Source: Peribacillus sp. FSL H8-0477
GTDB taxonomy: Bacteria > Bacillota > Bacilli > Bacillales > DSM-1321
DNA length: 64,000 nt
Direction: 5' to 3'
Assembly: GCF_038002765.1 (NCBI RefSeq)
Contig: NZ_JBBODE010000001.1
Span: 1,116,001 to 1,180,000 of the forward strand
Of the stretch, positions 27,015 through 39,218 are shown in pieces. Position numbers and translations under genes: made by a program. Every line of letters starts with the position of its first letter. Position 1 is the stretch's first letter. The notes under the pieces are model-generated. The model saw only the letters and a program-made list of their open reading frames with translations, was not told the origin of the DNA and ran no database searches.

Positions 27015-27515
27015 TCAATTCGATAAAAGATCAGAAATTCCTGCATGATTCGACAAAATTCTAATTAATTCTTCTGTATATTGAATACGGTCTTCCTTCG
27101 TAAATGCTTTGGGTCCTTTGGTATGCTTTCCCTGTCTGCGAAGTTTCGCAGATTGATACCGCATATCCAACAGGTTATAAATATTGCCTTCTGTATATTC
27201 CTTTCCCCTGGGAGAAAGAACATAAACGCGTTTAGCAAGCAAGGTTCCTGCAAGTCCAATATCAGCAGTAATGGCAATATCACCTTGTTTTACTGCGTTG
27301 ATGATATGCAGATCAGCCGCTTCTTTATCCGCATCTACGTAAACCCAATGTCCCTCTGGCTCATTCATCATATTTTTATATGAAGCAACAAAGGTGACAG
27401 GTAAAGTAAACCGCTTAGCAATTTTCAGTGTTTCCGCCTTTACAGGACAAGCATCAGCGTCTACAAAAATGGTTGGTTTATCTTTCATATCTTTACATTC
27501 TACATCATTCTGCAT
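27015..27515 (-). CDS. yqxD: DUF188/YaiI-YqxD family protein
   Basis: 166 residues of the UPF0178 family, with a PIN/NYN-like fold. Conserved acidic and basic stretches: IFVDADACPVK near residue 15, ITADIGLAGTLLAKR near 78, and a C-terminal FTKEDRIQY. A nuclease-type activity is plausible from the acidic cluster but unproven. The start at 27515 has a close AAGGATA; an ATG nine codons further in has no ribosome-binding site. First gene of the group leading to dnaG and sigA. Confidence 0.85.
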   Translation of the reverse strand: MQNDVECKDMKDKPTIFVDADACPVKAETLKIAKRFTLPVTFVASYKNMMNEPEGHWVYVDADKEAADLHIINAVKQGDIAITADIGLAGTLLAKRVYVLSPRGKEYTEGNIYNLLDMRYQSAKLRRQGKHTKGPKAFTKEDRIQYTEELIRILSNHAGISDLLSN

Positions 27516-27661
27516 TATCCTTTTTTTCTCCCTCGAATGTTTATAGATATGCGATTCTGTCGAATAATTTCACGAAGAAAACCTTGACTTCACATTATTT
27601 ATAGTTTATTCCGGATATATGATCTCTAAACCTATAGAAAACATTTTTCTCACAATTTTTT

Positions 27662-27667
27662 ATTATA
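27662..27667 (-). promoter_or_regulatory. Candidate -10 element ahead of yqxD-dnaG-sigA
   Basis: A perfect TATAAT on the minus strand in the AT-rich 288-bp gap between yqfL and yqxD, but the -35 region is poor. Otherwise I see no gene in this gap. Confidence 0.4.
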
Positions 27668-27803
27668 ATACATTTTTCGTAAAGATGCTACTAGAAAGTT
27701 TTTTAATAAATTCAACAGGTTACAAAGAAAAAGGAGCCTTATAAAGGCCCTCAGAATAACACATGTACCAATGGTAATGGTCAATCTACAGAATCAGAAT
27801 GGT

Positions 27804-28610
27804 CTAGCGGCGGTTATTAATAAGGTTAATCAATGTATTAGCTGTTTCTTCAACAGCTTTATTCGTCACATCAATAATAGGACATTGTAAACGAGAGACA
27901 ATTGAATCGAAATAAGTCAATTCATCTTTTATCCGCTCCATGTTTGCATAGATGGCTTGATCATTCAATCCGAGAGTTTTTAAGCGTTCCCGGCGAATAT
28001 CATTCAATTTCTCCGGACTGATCTTTAACCCGAAGCACTTTTCTGGTGAAACCAAAAACAATTCTTCCGGAGGATCTACCTCTGGAACTAAAGGTACATT
28101 GGCAACACGATATCGTTTATGAGCTAGGTACTGGGACAGCGGTGTTTTTGATGTCCGCGATACACCGACTAATACGATATCTGCTCTTAAAATACCTCTT
28201 GGGTCTCGTCCATCATCATATTTAACGGCAAATTCAATTGCCTCAACTCGTTTGAAGTAATCTTCATCCAGTTTACGCACCATTCCAGGTTCATTAAAGG
28301 GCGCCACTTCTGATTTAACTTGAAGAATATCAATTAATGGTCCGAGGATGTCATAAGAAATAATTCCTTCCTGCTCAGCTCTGGTTTTCATATACGTTCT
28401 GATTGCAGGCTTCACAAGTGTATACGCAATAATTCCATTTTCAAGCTTTGCAAGTCCGATTACTTCTTCAATATGTTGTTCATCTTCTACATATGGAATC
28501 CGCTTTAAAGAAAAAGCCGCACTTGCAAATTGGCTGGCTGCAGCTTTAGTAACCATATCAGCCGTTTCTCCTACAGAATCGGAAACTACATAAATAATTG
28601 AATTCCCCAT
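27804..28610 (-). CDS. yqfL: Bifunctional pyruvate, phosphate dikinase regulatory protein (kinase/phosphorylase)
   Basis: DUF299-family ADP-dependent Ser/Thr kinase and Pi-dependent phosphorylase that switches pyruvate-phosphate dikinase or PEP synthetase. 268 residues; the P-loop is [17 protein letters not shown] near 150-166, and the N-terminus [20 protein letters not shown] is the family signature. The ATG at 28610 is preferred to one at 28622 that abuts the ribosome-binding site. It follows ccpN by 25 bp; CcpN represses gluconeogenic genes, and YqfL also influences that pathway in B. subtilis, so the pairing is functional. Confidence 0.9.
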   Translation of the reverse strand: MGNSIIYVVSDSVGETADMVTKAAASQFASAAFSLKRIPYVEDEQHIEEVIGLAKLENGIIAYTLVKPAIRTYMKTRAEQEGIISYDILGPLIDILQVKSEVAPFNEPGMVRKLDEDYFKRVEAIEFAVKYDDGRDPRGILRADIVLVGVSRTSKTPLSQYLAHKRYRVANVPLVPEVDPPEELFLVSPEKCFGLKISPEKLNDIRRERLKTLGLNDQAIYANMERIKDELTYFDSIVSRLQCPIIDVTNKAVEETANTLINLINNRR

Positions 28611-28635
28611 ACTTCTCCCCATTCCTCCTGAATTC

Positions 28636-29274
28636 CTAGTAGCTTTCTTCAGCTAACTCAAGGAAAGCTTTTGTAATATTGGATTTGGTAACTCGTCCAG
28701 TCACTTCAAAGCCTTTCTCTGTTTCTTTAACAACTGGTAAGGCGTCAATTTGTTTTTCTATTAATTTCTTAGCCACGTCAATCAGCAGATCTTCTCGAGT
28801 ACATACCGTAATGTTTGGCATGCGCGTCATAATAATATTAACAGGAATGGTTGTCAGCTCCTGTTTACCAATGCTTGCTCGTAAAAGATCTTTTCTCGAG
28901 AGCACCCCGACGAGCAGCGCATGTTTATCAACAACAAACAATGTGCCTACGTCCTCCAAAAACATGGTAACGATCGCATCATATACTGAAATACTCTCAT
29001 CAACCACAACAGGAATGGATTGATAATCTTTTACATAGATATGATTTAAGCTGTCCGTTAATAATTGTGTTCCGGATTTTCCTGTATAGAAATAACCCAC
29101 TCGTGGTCTGGCATCAAGAAAACCTGCCATCGTCAAAATCGCTAAATCAGGTCTTAGCGTCGCCCTTGTCAAATTAAGCTGATCAGCAATATGTTCACCC
29201 GTAATTGGCCCATCTTGCTTAACAATTTGCAATATTCGTTCCTGACGTTTACTCAGTTCGATTTTAATCACCAC
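28636..29274 (-). CDS. ccpN: Gluconeogenesis repressor CcpN (HTH + two CBS domains)
   Basis: Represses gapB and pckA in the presence of glucose in B. subtilis. 212 residues: a DeoR-like winged helix (residues 1-60, [24 protein letters not shown]) and two CBS domains (about 75-135 and 145-205) that sense nucleotides. The start is taken as GTG at 29274; alignment with the known protein would also allow the adjacent GTG at 29271. It is the first gene of a ccpN-yqfL unit. Confidence 0.9.
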   Translation of the reverse strand: MVIKIELSKRQERILQIVKQDGPITGEHIADQLNLTRATLRPDLAILTMAGFLDARPRVGYFYTGKSGTQLLTDSLNHIYVKDYQSIPVVVDESISVYDAIVTMFLEDVGTLFVVDKHALLVGVLSRKDLLRASIGKQELTTIPVNIIMTRMPNITVCTREDLLIDVAKKLIEKQIDALPVVKETEKGFEVTGRVTKSNITKAFLELAEESY

Positions 29275-29397
29275 CCTATTTAACCTAACTGAATGAAAGT
29301 ACTTTATATATGTATTAATACTTATACTATACCATGTATACGGAAAAAAATGCGGATAAAGTCTTTAGCGGACAACCGCGCTTCTTTGTGTTTATAC

Positions 29398-29439
29398 AAA
29401 TACCGGATACCCTGTCAATATAGGGATATCCGGTATTTG
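29398..29439 (-). terminator. Hairpin after glyS
   Basis: AAATACCGGAT / ATCCGGTATTT, 11-bp stem with a nested ATCCCTAT / ATAGGGT-like pairing, located after the glyS stop. The T-tail is short, so termination efficiency is unclear. Confidence 0.6.
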
Positions 29440-29447
29440 CGATTGTT

Positions 29448-31517
29448 TTATGCCGTGATAATTTTATTCATAGCTGCAAAACTTGCAGCTAAATTACTAA
29501 TTTCCTTCATAAGCGACAACCGATTATTACGTACCGCTGCATCATCAGCCATAACCATCGTGTGTTCAAAATAATTCTCAATATCTTTTTGTAACGACGA
29601 AAGAAGTGTGAAATGTTCTTTTTCATCGCTTGTTTTCGCATAGGAAGCAGATACCTTAATGAACGTTTCATACAAGGCCCGCTCATATTCATTTTCAAAT
29701 AACGCAGGATCCACTGCTACAGGCGTCTCACATTTACCTGCGATGTTCATAACCCGGCTGACCGCTTCTAGAATCTGCTTAAAGTCACTATTGTCTTTTT
29801 GTTCATCAAGAACAGCTGCACGTTCAGCAAGTTTAGCTAATTGTCCAATCTCACCATGAATCAGTGCATCAATCACATCATAACGAATACCAACATCACT
29901 AAGTGCATGCTTAATGCGGGCTCTAAAGAAATTCAACAGCTCTTTAAGAACTTCCTCACTACTTTGTTTCATGAAATCTGATCCTTTAATTTCCGCAAGT
30001 GCTATCTCCAAGATTTCCTCAAGCGAAAGCGCCCATTTCTTTTCTAATAAAATTTGAACGATTCCACTAGCTTGACGTCTTAGTGCGTAAGGATCTTGAG
30101 AACCCGTCGGGATTGTACCAATTGCAAAGAAAGAAGTAATGGTATCCAGCTTCTCCGCAAGACTTAACACAGCACCAATCGTTGAAGGAGGAACAGCATC
30201 ATCAGCATGTCTTGGCATATAATGCTCATTAATAGCCGCTGCTACTTCTTTAGGTTCACCTTTTAACAAGGCATATTTTTCTCCCATATATCCTTGAAGC
30301 TCTGGGAATTCATACACCATTTGGCTTACCAAATCGAACTTCGCAATTTCAGCTGCACGAACAGCATACGTTTTTTCCTCTGTAAGATTCAATCGATCGG
30401 CCAGCAGTTCTGTCAGTTTTTTGACACGATTTGTTTTTTCAGAAAGCGTACCAATTTCCTCATGATAGACGATGTTATCTAATTTCTTCAAAGCATCAGC
30501 AATATCCTTTTTCTGATCTTCCTTATAGAAGAATGCAGCATCCGATAAGCGCGCTCTTAGTACCTTCTCATTCCCTTTTGATACCTTGTCTAGATGACGG
30601 TCATCTCCATTACGAACCGTAACGAAGAAGGACAGGAGGTTTCCATCCTTATCTTTGACTGGGAAGTAACGTTGGTGCTCCTTCATTGAAGTAATTAATA
30701 CTTCTTGTGGGAGCTCAAGAAATTCTTCTTCAAAACTACCGAAAAGAACAGTAGGATATTCAACTAAATTATTTACTTCTTCTAGAAGATCTTCGTCAAC
30801 AGGAATAATCCAGCCTTTTTCTTCTTCTATCTTTTTAATGCCCTCAAGAATCATTTCACGGCGGACATTCGCATCTGCAATAACAAATTCCTGCTTCATA
30901 GCGGCTTCATATTGTTTTGGTGCTTCAATAAAGACATTTCCACCCAGGAATCGATGCCCCTTCGTTTCGCGTCCTGTTTCAACACCAGCGATTTCAAACG
31001 GAATAATATCTTGACCAAAGAGAGCGGTCAACCACTTAATTGGACGGATAAAGCGGAGCTCCTGGTCAGCCCAACGCATGTTTTTAGGGAATGTCATGCC
31101 CGTAATAATTGATTTCAGTTCAGGAAGCAGTTGGATGGTTGGCTGCCCCTTCGTAAATTTATTCACGTGCACGTACTCAACACCGTTTATTTCTTTAAAA
31201 TAAATATCTTCCACCGTTAGACCATTTCCTCTAGTAAAGCCAATCGCCGCTTTTGACCAATTTCCTTCTGCGTCAAGAGCAATTCTTTTCGCTGGCCCTT
31301 TTGCTTCTTCCTCTATATCGCGTTGCGATTCAGCAGTATCTGTAACCATCACAGCCAAACGACGTGGGGTTGAATAAAGGGTCACATCTCCGAATTCAAT
31401 GGCATTTTCATTTAACCACTTCTGAATTTTATCTGAAAGCTGTGCGATAGAAGCTGATACAAATCGTGCCGGCATTTCTTCAAGGCCAATTTCAATTAAA
31501 AGATCACGTTTACTCAT
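29448..31517 (-). CDS. glyS: Glycyl-tRNA synthetase beta subunit
   Basis: With GlyQ forms the alpha2-beta2 enzyme that charges tRNA-Gly. 689 residues, normal length. The N-terminus [20 protein letters not shown] is the family signature; an HD-like domain ([30 protein letters not shown]) is in the centre, and a DALR-type anticodon domain at the C-terminus. The ATG overlaps the glyQ stop by four bases (ATGA), indicating translational coupling. Confidence 0.97.
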   Translation of the reverse strand: MSKRDLLIEIGLEEMPARFVSASIAQLSDKIQKWLNENAIEFGDVTLYSTPRRLAVMVTDTAESQRDIEEEAKGPAKRIALDAEGNWSKAAIGFTRGNGLTVEDIYFKEINGVEYVHVNKFTKGQPTIQLLPELKSIITGMTFPKNMRWADQELRFIRPIKWLTALFGQDIIPFEIAGVETGRETKGHRFLGGNVFIEAPKQYEAAMKQEFVIADANVRREMILEGIKKIEEEKGWIIPVDEDLLEEVNNLVEYPTVLFGSFEEEFLELPQEVLITSMKEHQRYFPVKDKDGNLLSFFVTVRNGDDRHLDKVSKGNEKVLRARLSDAAFFYKEDQKKDIADALKKLDNIVYHEEIGTLSEKTNRVKKLTELLADRLNLTEEKTYAVRAAEIAKFDLVSQMVYEFPELQGYMGEKYALLKGEPKEVAAAINEHYMPRHADDAVPPSTIGAVLSLAEKLDTITSFFAIGTIPTGSQDPYALRRQASGIVQILLEKKWALSLEEILEIALAEIKGSDFMKQSSEEVLKELLNFFRARIKHALSDVGIRYDVIDALIHGEIGQLAKLAERAAVLDEQKDNSDFKQILEAVSRVMNIAGKCETPVAVDPALFENEYERALYETFIKVSASYAKTSDEKEHFTLLSSLQKDIENYFEHTMVMADDAAVRNNRLSLMKEISNLAASFAAMNKIITA

Positions 31518-32401
31518 GCTTCTTCCTCTCCTTTCTTAGCTAAGATTGGGAAGCCAAGCTTTTCCCGTTCATCATAGAAGGTTTTAGCAACCTTCCGTGC
31601 AAGATTACGGCATCTGCCGATATAGCCCGTTCTTTCCGTAACCGAAATTGCTCCTTTAGCATCCAGAAGGTTAAAGACATGAGAGCATTTAAGTACATAA
31701 TCATAAGCAGGATGTACGAGCCCTTCCTCCATTTGACGATGAGCTTCTTTTTCATACATCGTAAATAGTTGGAACAACATCTCTAAATTAGACGTTTCAA
31801 ATGTATACTTTGAATGTTCATATTCAGGCATCCCAAAGATATCACGAACAGTAAAGCCTTCGGTCCATTCCAAATCAAAGACATTCTCTTTATCCTGAAT
31901 GTATGAAGCTAACCGTTCGATACCATACGTAATTTCAACTGAAACGGGTTTACACTCAAGTCCTCCTACTTGCTGGAAGTACGTAAATTGAGTAATTTCC
32001 ATCCCATCAAGCCACACTTCCCAGCCCAGTCCAGCACAACCAAGCGACGGATTTTCCCAGTTATCTTCAACAAAACGTATATCATGTTCAAGCGGATTAA
32101 TTCCCAGTTTCTTTAAAGATTCTAAGTAAAGTTCCTGAATATTGTCAGGTGAAGGTTTCATAATCACTTGAAATTGGTGATGCTGATAAAGCCGGTTAGG
32201 GTTTTCACCATAACGTCCGTCAGCGGGTCTGCGAGATGGCTCTACATACGCCACGCTCCACGGCTCAGGTCCGATTGCCCGTAAAAACGTATATGGACTC
32301 ATTGTTCCTGCACCTTTCTCTACATCATAAGCATTCATTAAGATACAACCTTGATTGGACCAATGCTGCTGTAAAGTTAAAATCATGTTTTGAATATTCA
32401 T
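31514..32401 (-). CDS. glyQ: Glycyl-tRNA synthetase alpha subunit
   Basis: Catalytic alpha subunit, class II synthetase core. 295 residues; [19 protein letters not shown] and the motif-2 region [30 protein letters not shown] are distinctive. RBS GGAGGTGCGC before ATG 32401. First gene of the glyQS operon, under the T-box leader immediately upstream. Confidence 0.97.
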   Translation of the reverse strand: MNIQNMILTLQQHWSNQGCILMNAYDVEKGAGTMSPYTFLRAIGPEPWSVAYVEPSRRPADGRYGENPNRLYQHHQFQVIMKPSPDNIQELYLESLKKLGINPLEHDIRFVEDNWENPSLGCAGLGWEVWLDGMEITQFTYFQQVGGLECKPVSVEITYGIERLASYIQDKENVFDLEWTEGFTVRDIFGMPEYEHSKYTFETSNLEMLFQLFTMYEKEAHRQMEEGLVHPAYDYVLKCSHVFNLLDAKGAISVTERTGYIGRCRNLARKVAKTFYDEREKLGFPILAKKGEEEA

Positions 32402-32445
32402 TGCGCACCTCCGAATTTTTCATAGTCGACTGGGACTTTTTAAAT

Positions 32446-32665
32446 AACAAAAAACTCCCGTCGCTATGCCTTAGCATAGGGACGAGAGTTTACCCGCGGT
32501 TCCACCCTAATTGCCGTATGTCAATACGGCCTCTTTTATTACTCTAAATGCTCCAGAATGCCTTCGCTGACTTTTCATACCCCGGCTTACACTATCCCAG
32601 GTTCGCTTTTATGAATGAGTTCAGGTACTACTTTCCATCAACGCACGAATAAGTTTATGTTTAGA
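32446..32665 (-). ncRNA. T-box leader (glycyl) controlling glyQS
   Basis: Senses uncharged tRNA-Gly to allow readthrough. Visible parts, in transcript order: the Stem I distal region, with GGATAGTGTAAGCC; a candidate GGC glycine specifier in GAAGGCATTC (GGC at 32560-32562, followed by A); a GGCCGTATTGACATACGGC hairpin; the conserved antiterminator bulge TGGAACCGCGGG (32492-32504); and the competing terminator CTCTCGTCCCTATGC / GCATAGCGACGGGAG with T-run (32450-32490). The specifier assignment is an inference from the pattern; the T-box itself is clear. Confidence 0.95.
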
Positions 32666-32667
32666 AT

Positions 32668-32695
32668 TTTATACGATGTGCAATCCTATTGTCAA
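32668..32695 (-). promoter_or_regulatory. SigA promoter of glyQS
   Basis: Perfect TTGACA (32690-32695), 16-bp spacer, TATAAA (32668-32673), directly ahead of the T-box leader. Confidence 0.85.
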
Positions 32696-32721
32696 CAGCG
32701 ACAAGAAAAATTCTCATAAAG

Positions 32722-33489
32722 TTATGTTTCCCGCTTACCGAGGACATCCTTCATCGCATCCATCTGCTTAAGAAATTTCTTTGATTTAAGATGCAGACCG
32801 GAGTATTCATCATAATATGCATCTATTATCTTCTGTAGTTCCTTCTTTGTTTCCGGTTTAATCGAAATATTGCCCAGCCTGGATAAATCAAAGTAATAAA
32901 ACAGCCGAAGAAGTTTAACGCTTGTTTGCGAAATTTTTAAATGATATCGATCGCGCTGCAAGCATTTCTGGCAGATAAAGCCGCCTTCTTTAATAGAAAA
33001 GGAAAACTCTCCCTCAGTTGTTCCACAAACCGCACATTGATCGAGAACTGGATTCAACCCGTTAACCTGAAGCATTTTCATTTCAAAAATAAACTTTAAC
33101 ACTTCTGGATCATAGCCTTCATCGATATAATGCAGCGTTTGATGCAGCAACTCAAAAAGATAGGGATTCGCTGTTCGGTCATCGACACTTTTATCAAGCA
33201 ATTCAACGACATACGAAGCGTAGGCCGTTGCAAAAATGTCTTCTCTAATCGAACGCATTGAATCAATCATTTCCCCTTGCTGTAAGCCGCCGAGTCCTTT
33301 TGAAGGCATAAATAGAAAATACCCGTAGTAGAAAAGCTGGGTGACGGCGGAAAGCCGGCTGCTCGGTTTATGAGCACCCCGTGCCATCACACCAATCTTT
33401 CCAAACTCACGGGTATATATAGTGACTATTTTATTGTTTTCTCCATAATCAGTCCGCCGTATGACGATACCTTCACATTTTTGAAGCAA
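32722..33489 (-). CDS. recO: DNA repair protein RecO
   Basis: Loads RecA with RecR and anneals SSB-coated DNA. 255 residues: N-terminal OB fold (residues 1-80), a helical core, and a four-cysteine zinc site, CAVCGTTEG and FICQKC. Start is a TTG at 33489 behind GGTGGTGG. It follows yqzL and era. Confidence 0.92.
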   Translation of the reverse strand: MLQKCEGIVIRRTDYGENNKIVTIYTREFGKIGVMARGAHKPSSRLSAVTQLFYYGYFLFMPSKGLGGLQQGEMIDSMRSIREDIFATAYASYVVELLDKSVDDRTANPYLFELLHQTLHYIDEGYDPEVLKFIFEMKMLQVNGLNPVLDQCAVCGTTEGEFSFSIKEGGFICQKCLQRDRYHLKISQTSVKLLRLFYYFDLSRLGNISIKPETKKELQKIIDAYYDEYSGLHLKSKKFLKQMDAMKDVLGKRET

Positions 33490-33524
33490 GGTAAGCCACC
33501 ACCAAATCCAGGACCAAGAATCAT

Positions 33525-33662
33525 CTAAGAGATAGAATCCATTAAAGCTAGATCTTCGTCTGTATCGGGTTTGTCTTGTCCTTCCACCTCTATCTCCTTG
33601 AATAGAAGATACGTATCCAAATTACCAGTTTGGCTGAACACGTTCCAGGTAAAATTCAACAT
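33525..33662 (-). CDS. yqzL: YqzL family small protein
   Basis: A 45-residue protein between recO and era, missing from standard length cut-offs. The sequence [20 protein letters not shown] followed by [10 protein letters not shown] is the conserved core of YqzL. It is acidic toward its C-terminus and no function is known. ATG at 33662 follows AAGGTGGG with a seven-base spacer. It sits in the same place and orientation as in B. subtilis. Confidence 0.85.
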   Translation of the reverse strand: MLNFTWNVFSQTGNLDTYLLFKEIEVEGQDKPDTDEDLALMDSIS

Positions 33663-33759
33663 TTTAAGCCCACCTTCCGACTAGCAAATTTAAGGCTCCG
33701 ACCTTAAGATTATCTTGACCCTTGTATCGATTTTCATGAGACGTAATTTTTGTTAATTA

Positions 33760-35113
<1,354 letters not shown>

Positions 35114-35120
35114 TTATTTT

Positions 35121-35519
35121 TTAAAGACTTATTGATTGATCCAAGTAATCAATAATTTTTGGTACAAAGATTAATAACCCTATAATGACAGAAAATATCG
35201 CATAAATCAAAACCGCACCTGCTGCGAAATCCTTCGCCTGCTTAGCCAGCGGATGAACTTGGTCTGTCGCCAAGTCCACGACTCGTTCTACTGCCGTGTT
35301 AAGTAATTCAAGCGTGAGAATTCCCGCAATGGCAAGCAATACAAACAACCACTCAACGGTCGAAAGCTTGAAGAAAAAACCAAAAAATACGACAATCACA
35401 GCGACGGTGAAATGAATCTGTAAATTTCTTTCCGTTTTCATGGACTCAAATATCCCTTGAAAGGCAAACACAAAACTTTTATAAAGCGGGTGTCGTCTAT
35501 CTCTACCTGGATAGCCCAT
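35121..35519 (-). CDS. dgkA: Undecaprenol/diacylglycerol kinase DgkA family
   Basis: Membrane kinase that phosphorylates undecaprenol in Gram-positive bacteria, recycling the cell-wall lipid carrier. 132 residues, with an amphipathic N-terminus, three membrane segments (about 37-53, 55-75, 97-119) and the signature [16 protein letters not shown] and [16 protein letters not shown] near 66-102. The start ATG at 35519 lies 17 bases inside the 3' end of ybeY, so translation is probably coupled. Confidence 0.93.
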   Translation of the reverse strand: MGYPGRDRRHPLYKSFVFAFQGIFESMKTERNLQIHFTVAVIVVFFGFFFKLSTVEWLFVLLAIAGILTLELLNTAVERVVDLATDQVHPLAKQAKDFAAGAVLIYAIFSVIIGLLIFVPKIIDYLDQSISL

Positions 35520-35973
35520 AAGCCGCTAAGATATCCTTTTGTTTAGTGAACATGACTGTTTCATCTTCTTTAGTCATATGGTCATATCCTAATAAATGCA
35601 AGAAACCATGCAGCGCGAGAAAGCCAAGTTCACGATCAAAGGAATGTCCATATTCAGCCGCTTGTTCCTTCGTTCGTTCGATTGAGATGATAATATCCCC
35701 TAAAACCCTTGGCATATCAGCACCAACAATCGCTAACTCGTCCTCTCCCATTTCTTCCATTGCAAAGGAAATAACATCTGTGGCTGCATCCTTTTCACGG
35801 AATTCCTTGTTGATTTCTTGAATACGAGCATTGTCAACAAAGGAAACAGACAGCTCGCTTCCTTCTTCGATTGACTCTGCTTCAGCTGCAAATTGAAGTA
35901 TGTTGTCTACGAGCATGATTGCTGCTTCCGATACTTCGTTGGTTTCATCTAAAAAATCAATAACTACCTTCAT
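35503..35973 (-). CDS. ybeY: Endoribonuclease YbeY
   Basis: Zinc-dependent RNase for 16S rRNA maturation and ribosome quality control. 156 residues; the zinc motif [11 protein letters not shown] is at about 119-129, and the central RVLGDIIIS strand is conserved. Its start overlaps the pgpH stop by four bases, and dgkA overlaps its end, so pgpH-ybeY-dgkA-cdd-era reads as a tight operon. Confidence 0.94.
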   Translation of the reverse strand: MKVVIDFLDETNEVSEAAIMLVDNILQFAAEAESIEEGSELSVSFVDNARIQEINKEFREKDAATDVISFAMEEMGEDELAIVGADMPRVLGDIIISIERTKEQAAEYGHSFDRELGFLALHGFLHLLGYDHMTKEDETVMFTKQKDILAAYGLSR

Positions 35974-38114
35974 GCTTTCACCTTCTGTTCTAATTTAGAC
36001 AGTTCCGGGTACTCTATTCGTGAATGGAAGATCCCATGTAATGATTCACATAAAGAGTCCTGAACTATACTTAATTCCCTCATAGTTATATCACATTCTG
36101 CGAACTGTTTGTCATGTATTCGATCATTTATAATCTGTTTGACTAATTCTTCGATCTTTTCTTGTGTAGGATGATTCATGGAACGAACGGCCGCCTCAAC
36201 ACTGTCAGCAATGCCAATAACAGCTATTTCCTTTGTTTGGGCTTTCGGGCCTGGATAACGATATTCTGCTTCATTAATTTCTACTCCATCTTTACACACT
36301 TTATGATAAAAGTACTTTAGGAGGGTTGTTCCATGGTGCTGCTCAGCAATATCAACAATTTCAGTCGGGAATTTTGCCTTTCTAAGCATATTCGCACCAT
36401 CAACAGCATGAGCAATAATAATATCTTTACTTGTTCCTGGCGGCAGTTTATCGTGTGGATTATCCTGATTCAGCTGATTTTCGATAAAAAACTGCGGCCG
36501 GCGTGTTTTGCCAATATCATGATAATAACAGCCAACTCGTGCAAGCAGCCCATTTGCCCCAATGGCTTCACAGGCACTTTCTGCCAAGTTAGCAACCATT
36601 ACGCTATGATGATAGGTGCCAGGCGCATCGGTTAGTATTTTTCGCAGCAGCGGGTGATTTGGATTCGATAACTCAATCAGCTTTAAAGAGGACAAAATCC
36701 CAAAACCTGCTTCAAAAAACGGCAGCAAACCGATGGTCAAGATTGAAGACCCAATTCCGGAAATACCAGCTCCCAGCACATAGAAAAGATATTCAATCTC
36801 TGAATAATGACCATTTGTAATCAATAAAATCGCAAATAATATGACAATATTCATCCCCGAAAGCAAAAGACCTGCTTGTAGTAATTTAGCTTGAAAATTT
36901 CGCTTAGACAGAATGATGATCGCACTGATTCCACTGAGTAAAAAATAAAGACCTACAGAGAAGTTTAAATTCCCTGGTATATGGACATTAAAGAGGATTG
37001 TCCCAAAACCGGCCAGAATAACCGCCATCGCAATAGCGTACCGCTCATTTAGCAATATTCTTACCAACATAACCGCCATAGCGATTGGAAAGAAAAATGA
37101 GATTTCACCATATTTTAATTCCTCAACCATACTAATAATTTTCATTGTTCCAAGCGTTATCATAAAGGTAATGATAAAGATCAGCATCTGATTACTTTGA
37201 CTGGTTTTCACAGCATCTGGACTGCGGAAATAGTAATAAAACCCACCCATCAGAACAAAGATAAATAATGCTAAACCAAGGAAAGGAAGCACACTGTCCT
37301 CCGCATTCAAGAAACCAGCTAATTCAAGCTGTCTATATATTTCACGATCAACTAATTGCCCTTCTTCAACAATAATCTGCCCTTGAAGAATCTTCACGGG
37401 TTCGACACTTTCAATGACCTTTCTCCGCTGCTCTTCTGTTTTTTCTTGATCAAAAAAGTAGTTTTGAATAATCGCATATCGTGCCAGCTCAATGGACGTT
37501 CGCTTCATTTCTTTCGTGAGGCTGGTTAGCTTCAGATCCTCTTCAGCCCTTCTCTTAGCATTTTCAACTTCATTAGATGGAATAGACGACGTCATGACCT
37601 TATTAATGACTGTGATGGTCAGGTCCTTCGAAATTCTTAATTCCTGCTCACTTGCCTTAACCAGCGAGGTGAAGACTGAGTCAGAAAGATCATTCGCTAC
37701 CTCTTCCGTCAGTTTTTCCTTCAACGACTCTGCCTGTTCAGGAATACTTTCCTTAGCCTTTTCTACATCTTCATCTTCTATTTCTTTTTTGACCTCAAGG
37801 CCCGAATCAAATATCGAAGAAATCAAATCAACTTTATTCTGGGCATATTCTTTTTTCAAGGTATATGCATCTGGAACTTGCTTCGCTACCTCATCCTTTT
37901 CTAACTCGGTTTGATATGTATCTTCAACCGTTTTTGTAGCTCTAATGGTTTGTTCAGCAGGCTCCAGCAGTTTTACATTTATTTTCTCAGGAGTAACATT
38001 CGAGACCATCATTATGTAGCTGAATACGCCAACCAAAAGAAATAACAACAGTTTAAACAGCCTATTTCCTAACAGTTCCTTTACTTTCGCCAGATATCGC
38101 TGTACGTTTCCCAA
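35970..38114 (-). CDS. pgpH: 7TM-HD phosphohydrolase PgpH (c-di-AMP phosphodiesterase)
   Basis: Degrades cyclic di-AMP; B. subtilis YqfF/PgpH is the homologue. 714 residues: an N-terminal membrane anchor near 17-35, an extracytoplasmic domain of about 240 residues, seven membrane segments, then a cytoplasmic HD domain with [13 protein letters not shown] and CYYHDIGKT followed by HGTT. The start is a TTG at 38114, seven bases after GGAGGG, rather than the ATG at 38198, which lacks a ribosome-binding site. Confidence 0.9.
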   Translation of the reverse strand: MGNVQRYLAKVKELLGNRLFKLLLFLLVGVFSYIMMVSNVTPEKINVKLLEPAEQTIRATKTVEDTYQTELEKDEVAKQVPDAYTLKKEYAQNKVDLISSIFDSGLEVKKEIEDEDVEKAKESIPEQAESLKEKLTEEVANDLSDSVFTSLVKASEQELRISKDLTITVINKVMTSSIPSNEVENAKRRAEEDLKLTSLTKEMKRTSIELARYAIIQNYFFDQEKTEEQRRKVIESVEPVKILQGQIIVEEGQLVDREIYRQLELAGFLNAEDSVLPFLGLALFIFVLMGGFYYYFRSPDAVKTSQSNQMLIFIITFMITLGTMKIISMVEELKYGEISFFFPIAMAVMLVRILLNERYAIAMAVILAGFGTILFNVHIPGNLNFSVGLYFLLSGISAIIILSKRNFQAKLLQAGLLLSGMNIVILFAILLITNGHYSEIEYLFYVLGAGISGIGSSILTIGLLPFFEAGFGILSSLKLIELSNPNHPLLRKILTDAPGTYHHSVMVANLAESACEAIGANGLLARVGCYYHDIGKTRRPQFFIENQLNQDNPHDKLPPGTSKDIIIAHAVDGANMLRKAKFPTEIVDIAEQHHGTTLLKYFYHKVCKDGVEINEAEYRYPGPKAQTKEIAVIGIADSVEAAVRSMNHPTQEKIEELVKQIINDRIHDKQFAECDITMRELSIVQDSLCESLHGIFHSRIEYPELSKLEQKVKA

Positions 38115-38217
38115 AGCTTTCCCTCCTGTCAACCACAGACAAAGATGTAATTTAAAGTAATTATGTAAAATCATAACAGTTTTTTCATTAACTTTCATCT
38201 TTCCTAGTGAAGAGGTA

Positions 38218-38243
38218 CAAAAAAACCGCCAAAAATGACGGTC
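38218..38243 (-). terminator. Intrinsic terminator of phoH
   Basis: ACCGTCA / TGGCGGT, 7-bp stem with a TTTT loop and a T7 tail, after the phoH stop. Confidence 0.8.
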
Positions 38244-38252
38244 AGAACATGC

Positions 38253-39215
38253 TTATTCATTCGCTTCTTCATACGCAGAAATAATTCTGGCAACTAGTGG
38301 ATGACGTACAATGTCACTCTGCTCTAGATAAATAAACGAAATGCCTTTAACCCCTTTTAGGATTTCCTCTACTCGCAGCAGCCCGGATTTGGCACCCTTT
38401 GGTAAATCAATCTGCGAACGATCACCCGTGATGACCATTTTCGAATCAAACCCAAGTCTTGTTAAAAACATCTTCATTTGTGCCTGAGTCGTATTTTGCG
38501 CTTCATCTAGAATAACAAAAGCATCGTCTAGTGTTCGGCCCCTCATATAAGCAAGCGGAGCAATCTCAATCGTGCCTCGTTCGATCATTCGTTGTGTTTG
38601 CTCCAGCCCAAGGAGGTCATGAAGGGCATCGTACAGCGGTCTTAAATAAGGATCAACCTTTTCCTTCAAGTCACCTGGAAGAAAGCCTAGACTCTCTCCT
38701 GCTTCTACAGCCGGCCTTGTTAAGATAATTCGTTTAACCTCGCCGTTTTTCAAGGCGTTAATCGCCATCACAACCGCCAAATAGGTTTTTCCTGTACCTG
38801 CAGGACCGATCCCAAATACGAGATCATGTTTGCGGATTGAATGGATATAATGTCGTTGACCAAGTGTTTTAACCCGAATAATCTTTCCCTTAGCAGTCCG
38901 AGATATTTCTTCTTCATAAAGGTCGCTAAAATATTCAATTGTCCCTTTACCAAATAATTCTATGGCATAAACCACATCTCTTGAACTAATGTTAATTCCT
39001 CGGCGAATCACGGATAACAATGCTGTTAAAATACTTTGTGCAGCCTCTACTTGAGACAGCTCACCTGCGACTGCAATTGCTTCGCCTCTTGTAATGATGG
39101 ATATGTTCAGCTCATTTTCAAGAACTTTTACATTCGCATCTCCATTGCCCAAAAGAGCTAATGCTTCATTGGGTGATTCAAGTTCTAAATTGATAACTTT
39201 CACATCTTCTGACAT
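38253..39215 (-). CDS. phoH: PhoH-family ATPase
   Basis: Cytoplasmic ATPase related to superfamily I helicases, with an RNA role suspected but unproven. 320 residues; an N-terminal KH-like region (residues 1-100) is followed by the ATPase with Walker A GPAGTGKT near 132 and Walker B FVILDEAQN near 234. ATG 39215 follows AAGGAG. It is three bases from yqfD and may be cotranscribed with it in sporulation, though PhoH is probably also needed in growth. Confidence 0.93.
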   Translation of the reverse strand: MSEDVKVINLELESPNEALALLGNGDANVKVLENELNISIITRGEAIAVAGELSQVEAAQSILTALLSVIRRGINISSRDVVYAIELFGKGTIEYFSDLYEEEISRTAKGKIIRVKTLGQRHYIHSIRKHDLVFGIGPAGTGKTYLAVVMAINALKNGEVKRIILTRPAVEAGESLGFLPGDLKEKVDPYLRPLYDALHDLLGLEQTQRMIERGTIEIAPLAYMRGRTLDDAFVILDEAQNTTQAQMKMFLTRLGFDSKMVITGDRSQIDLPKGAKSGLLRVEEILKGVKGISFIYLEQSDIVRHPLVARIISAYEEANE

Positions 39216-39218
39216 TCG

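Noticed and set aside
27516..27803. Possible small gene or RNA in the gap between yqfL and yqxD.
   Set aside because: No frame over 30 codons with a ribosome-binding site, and only an isolated -10 element was seen.
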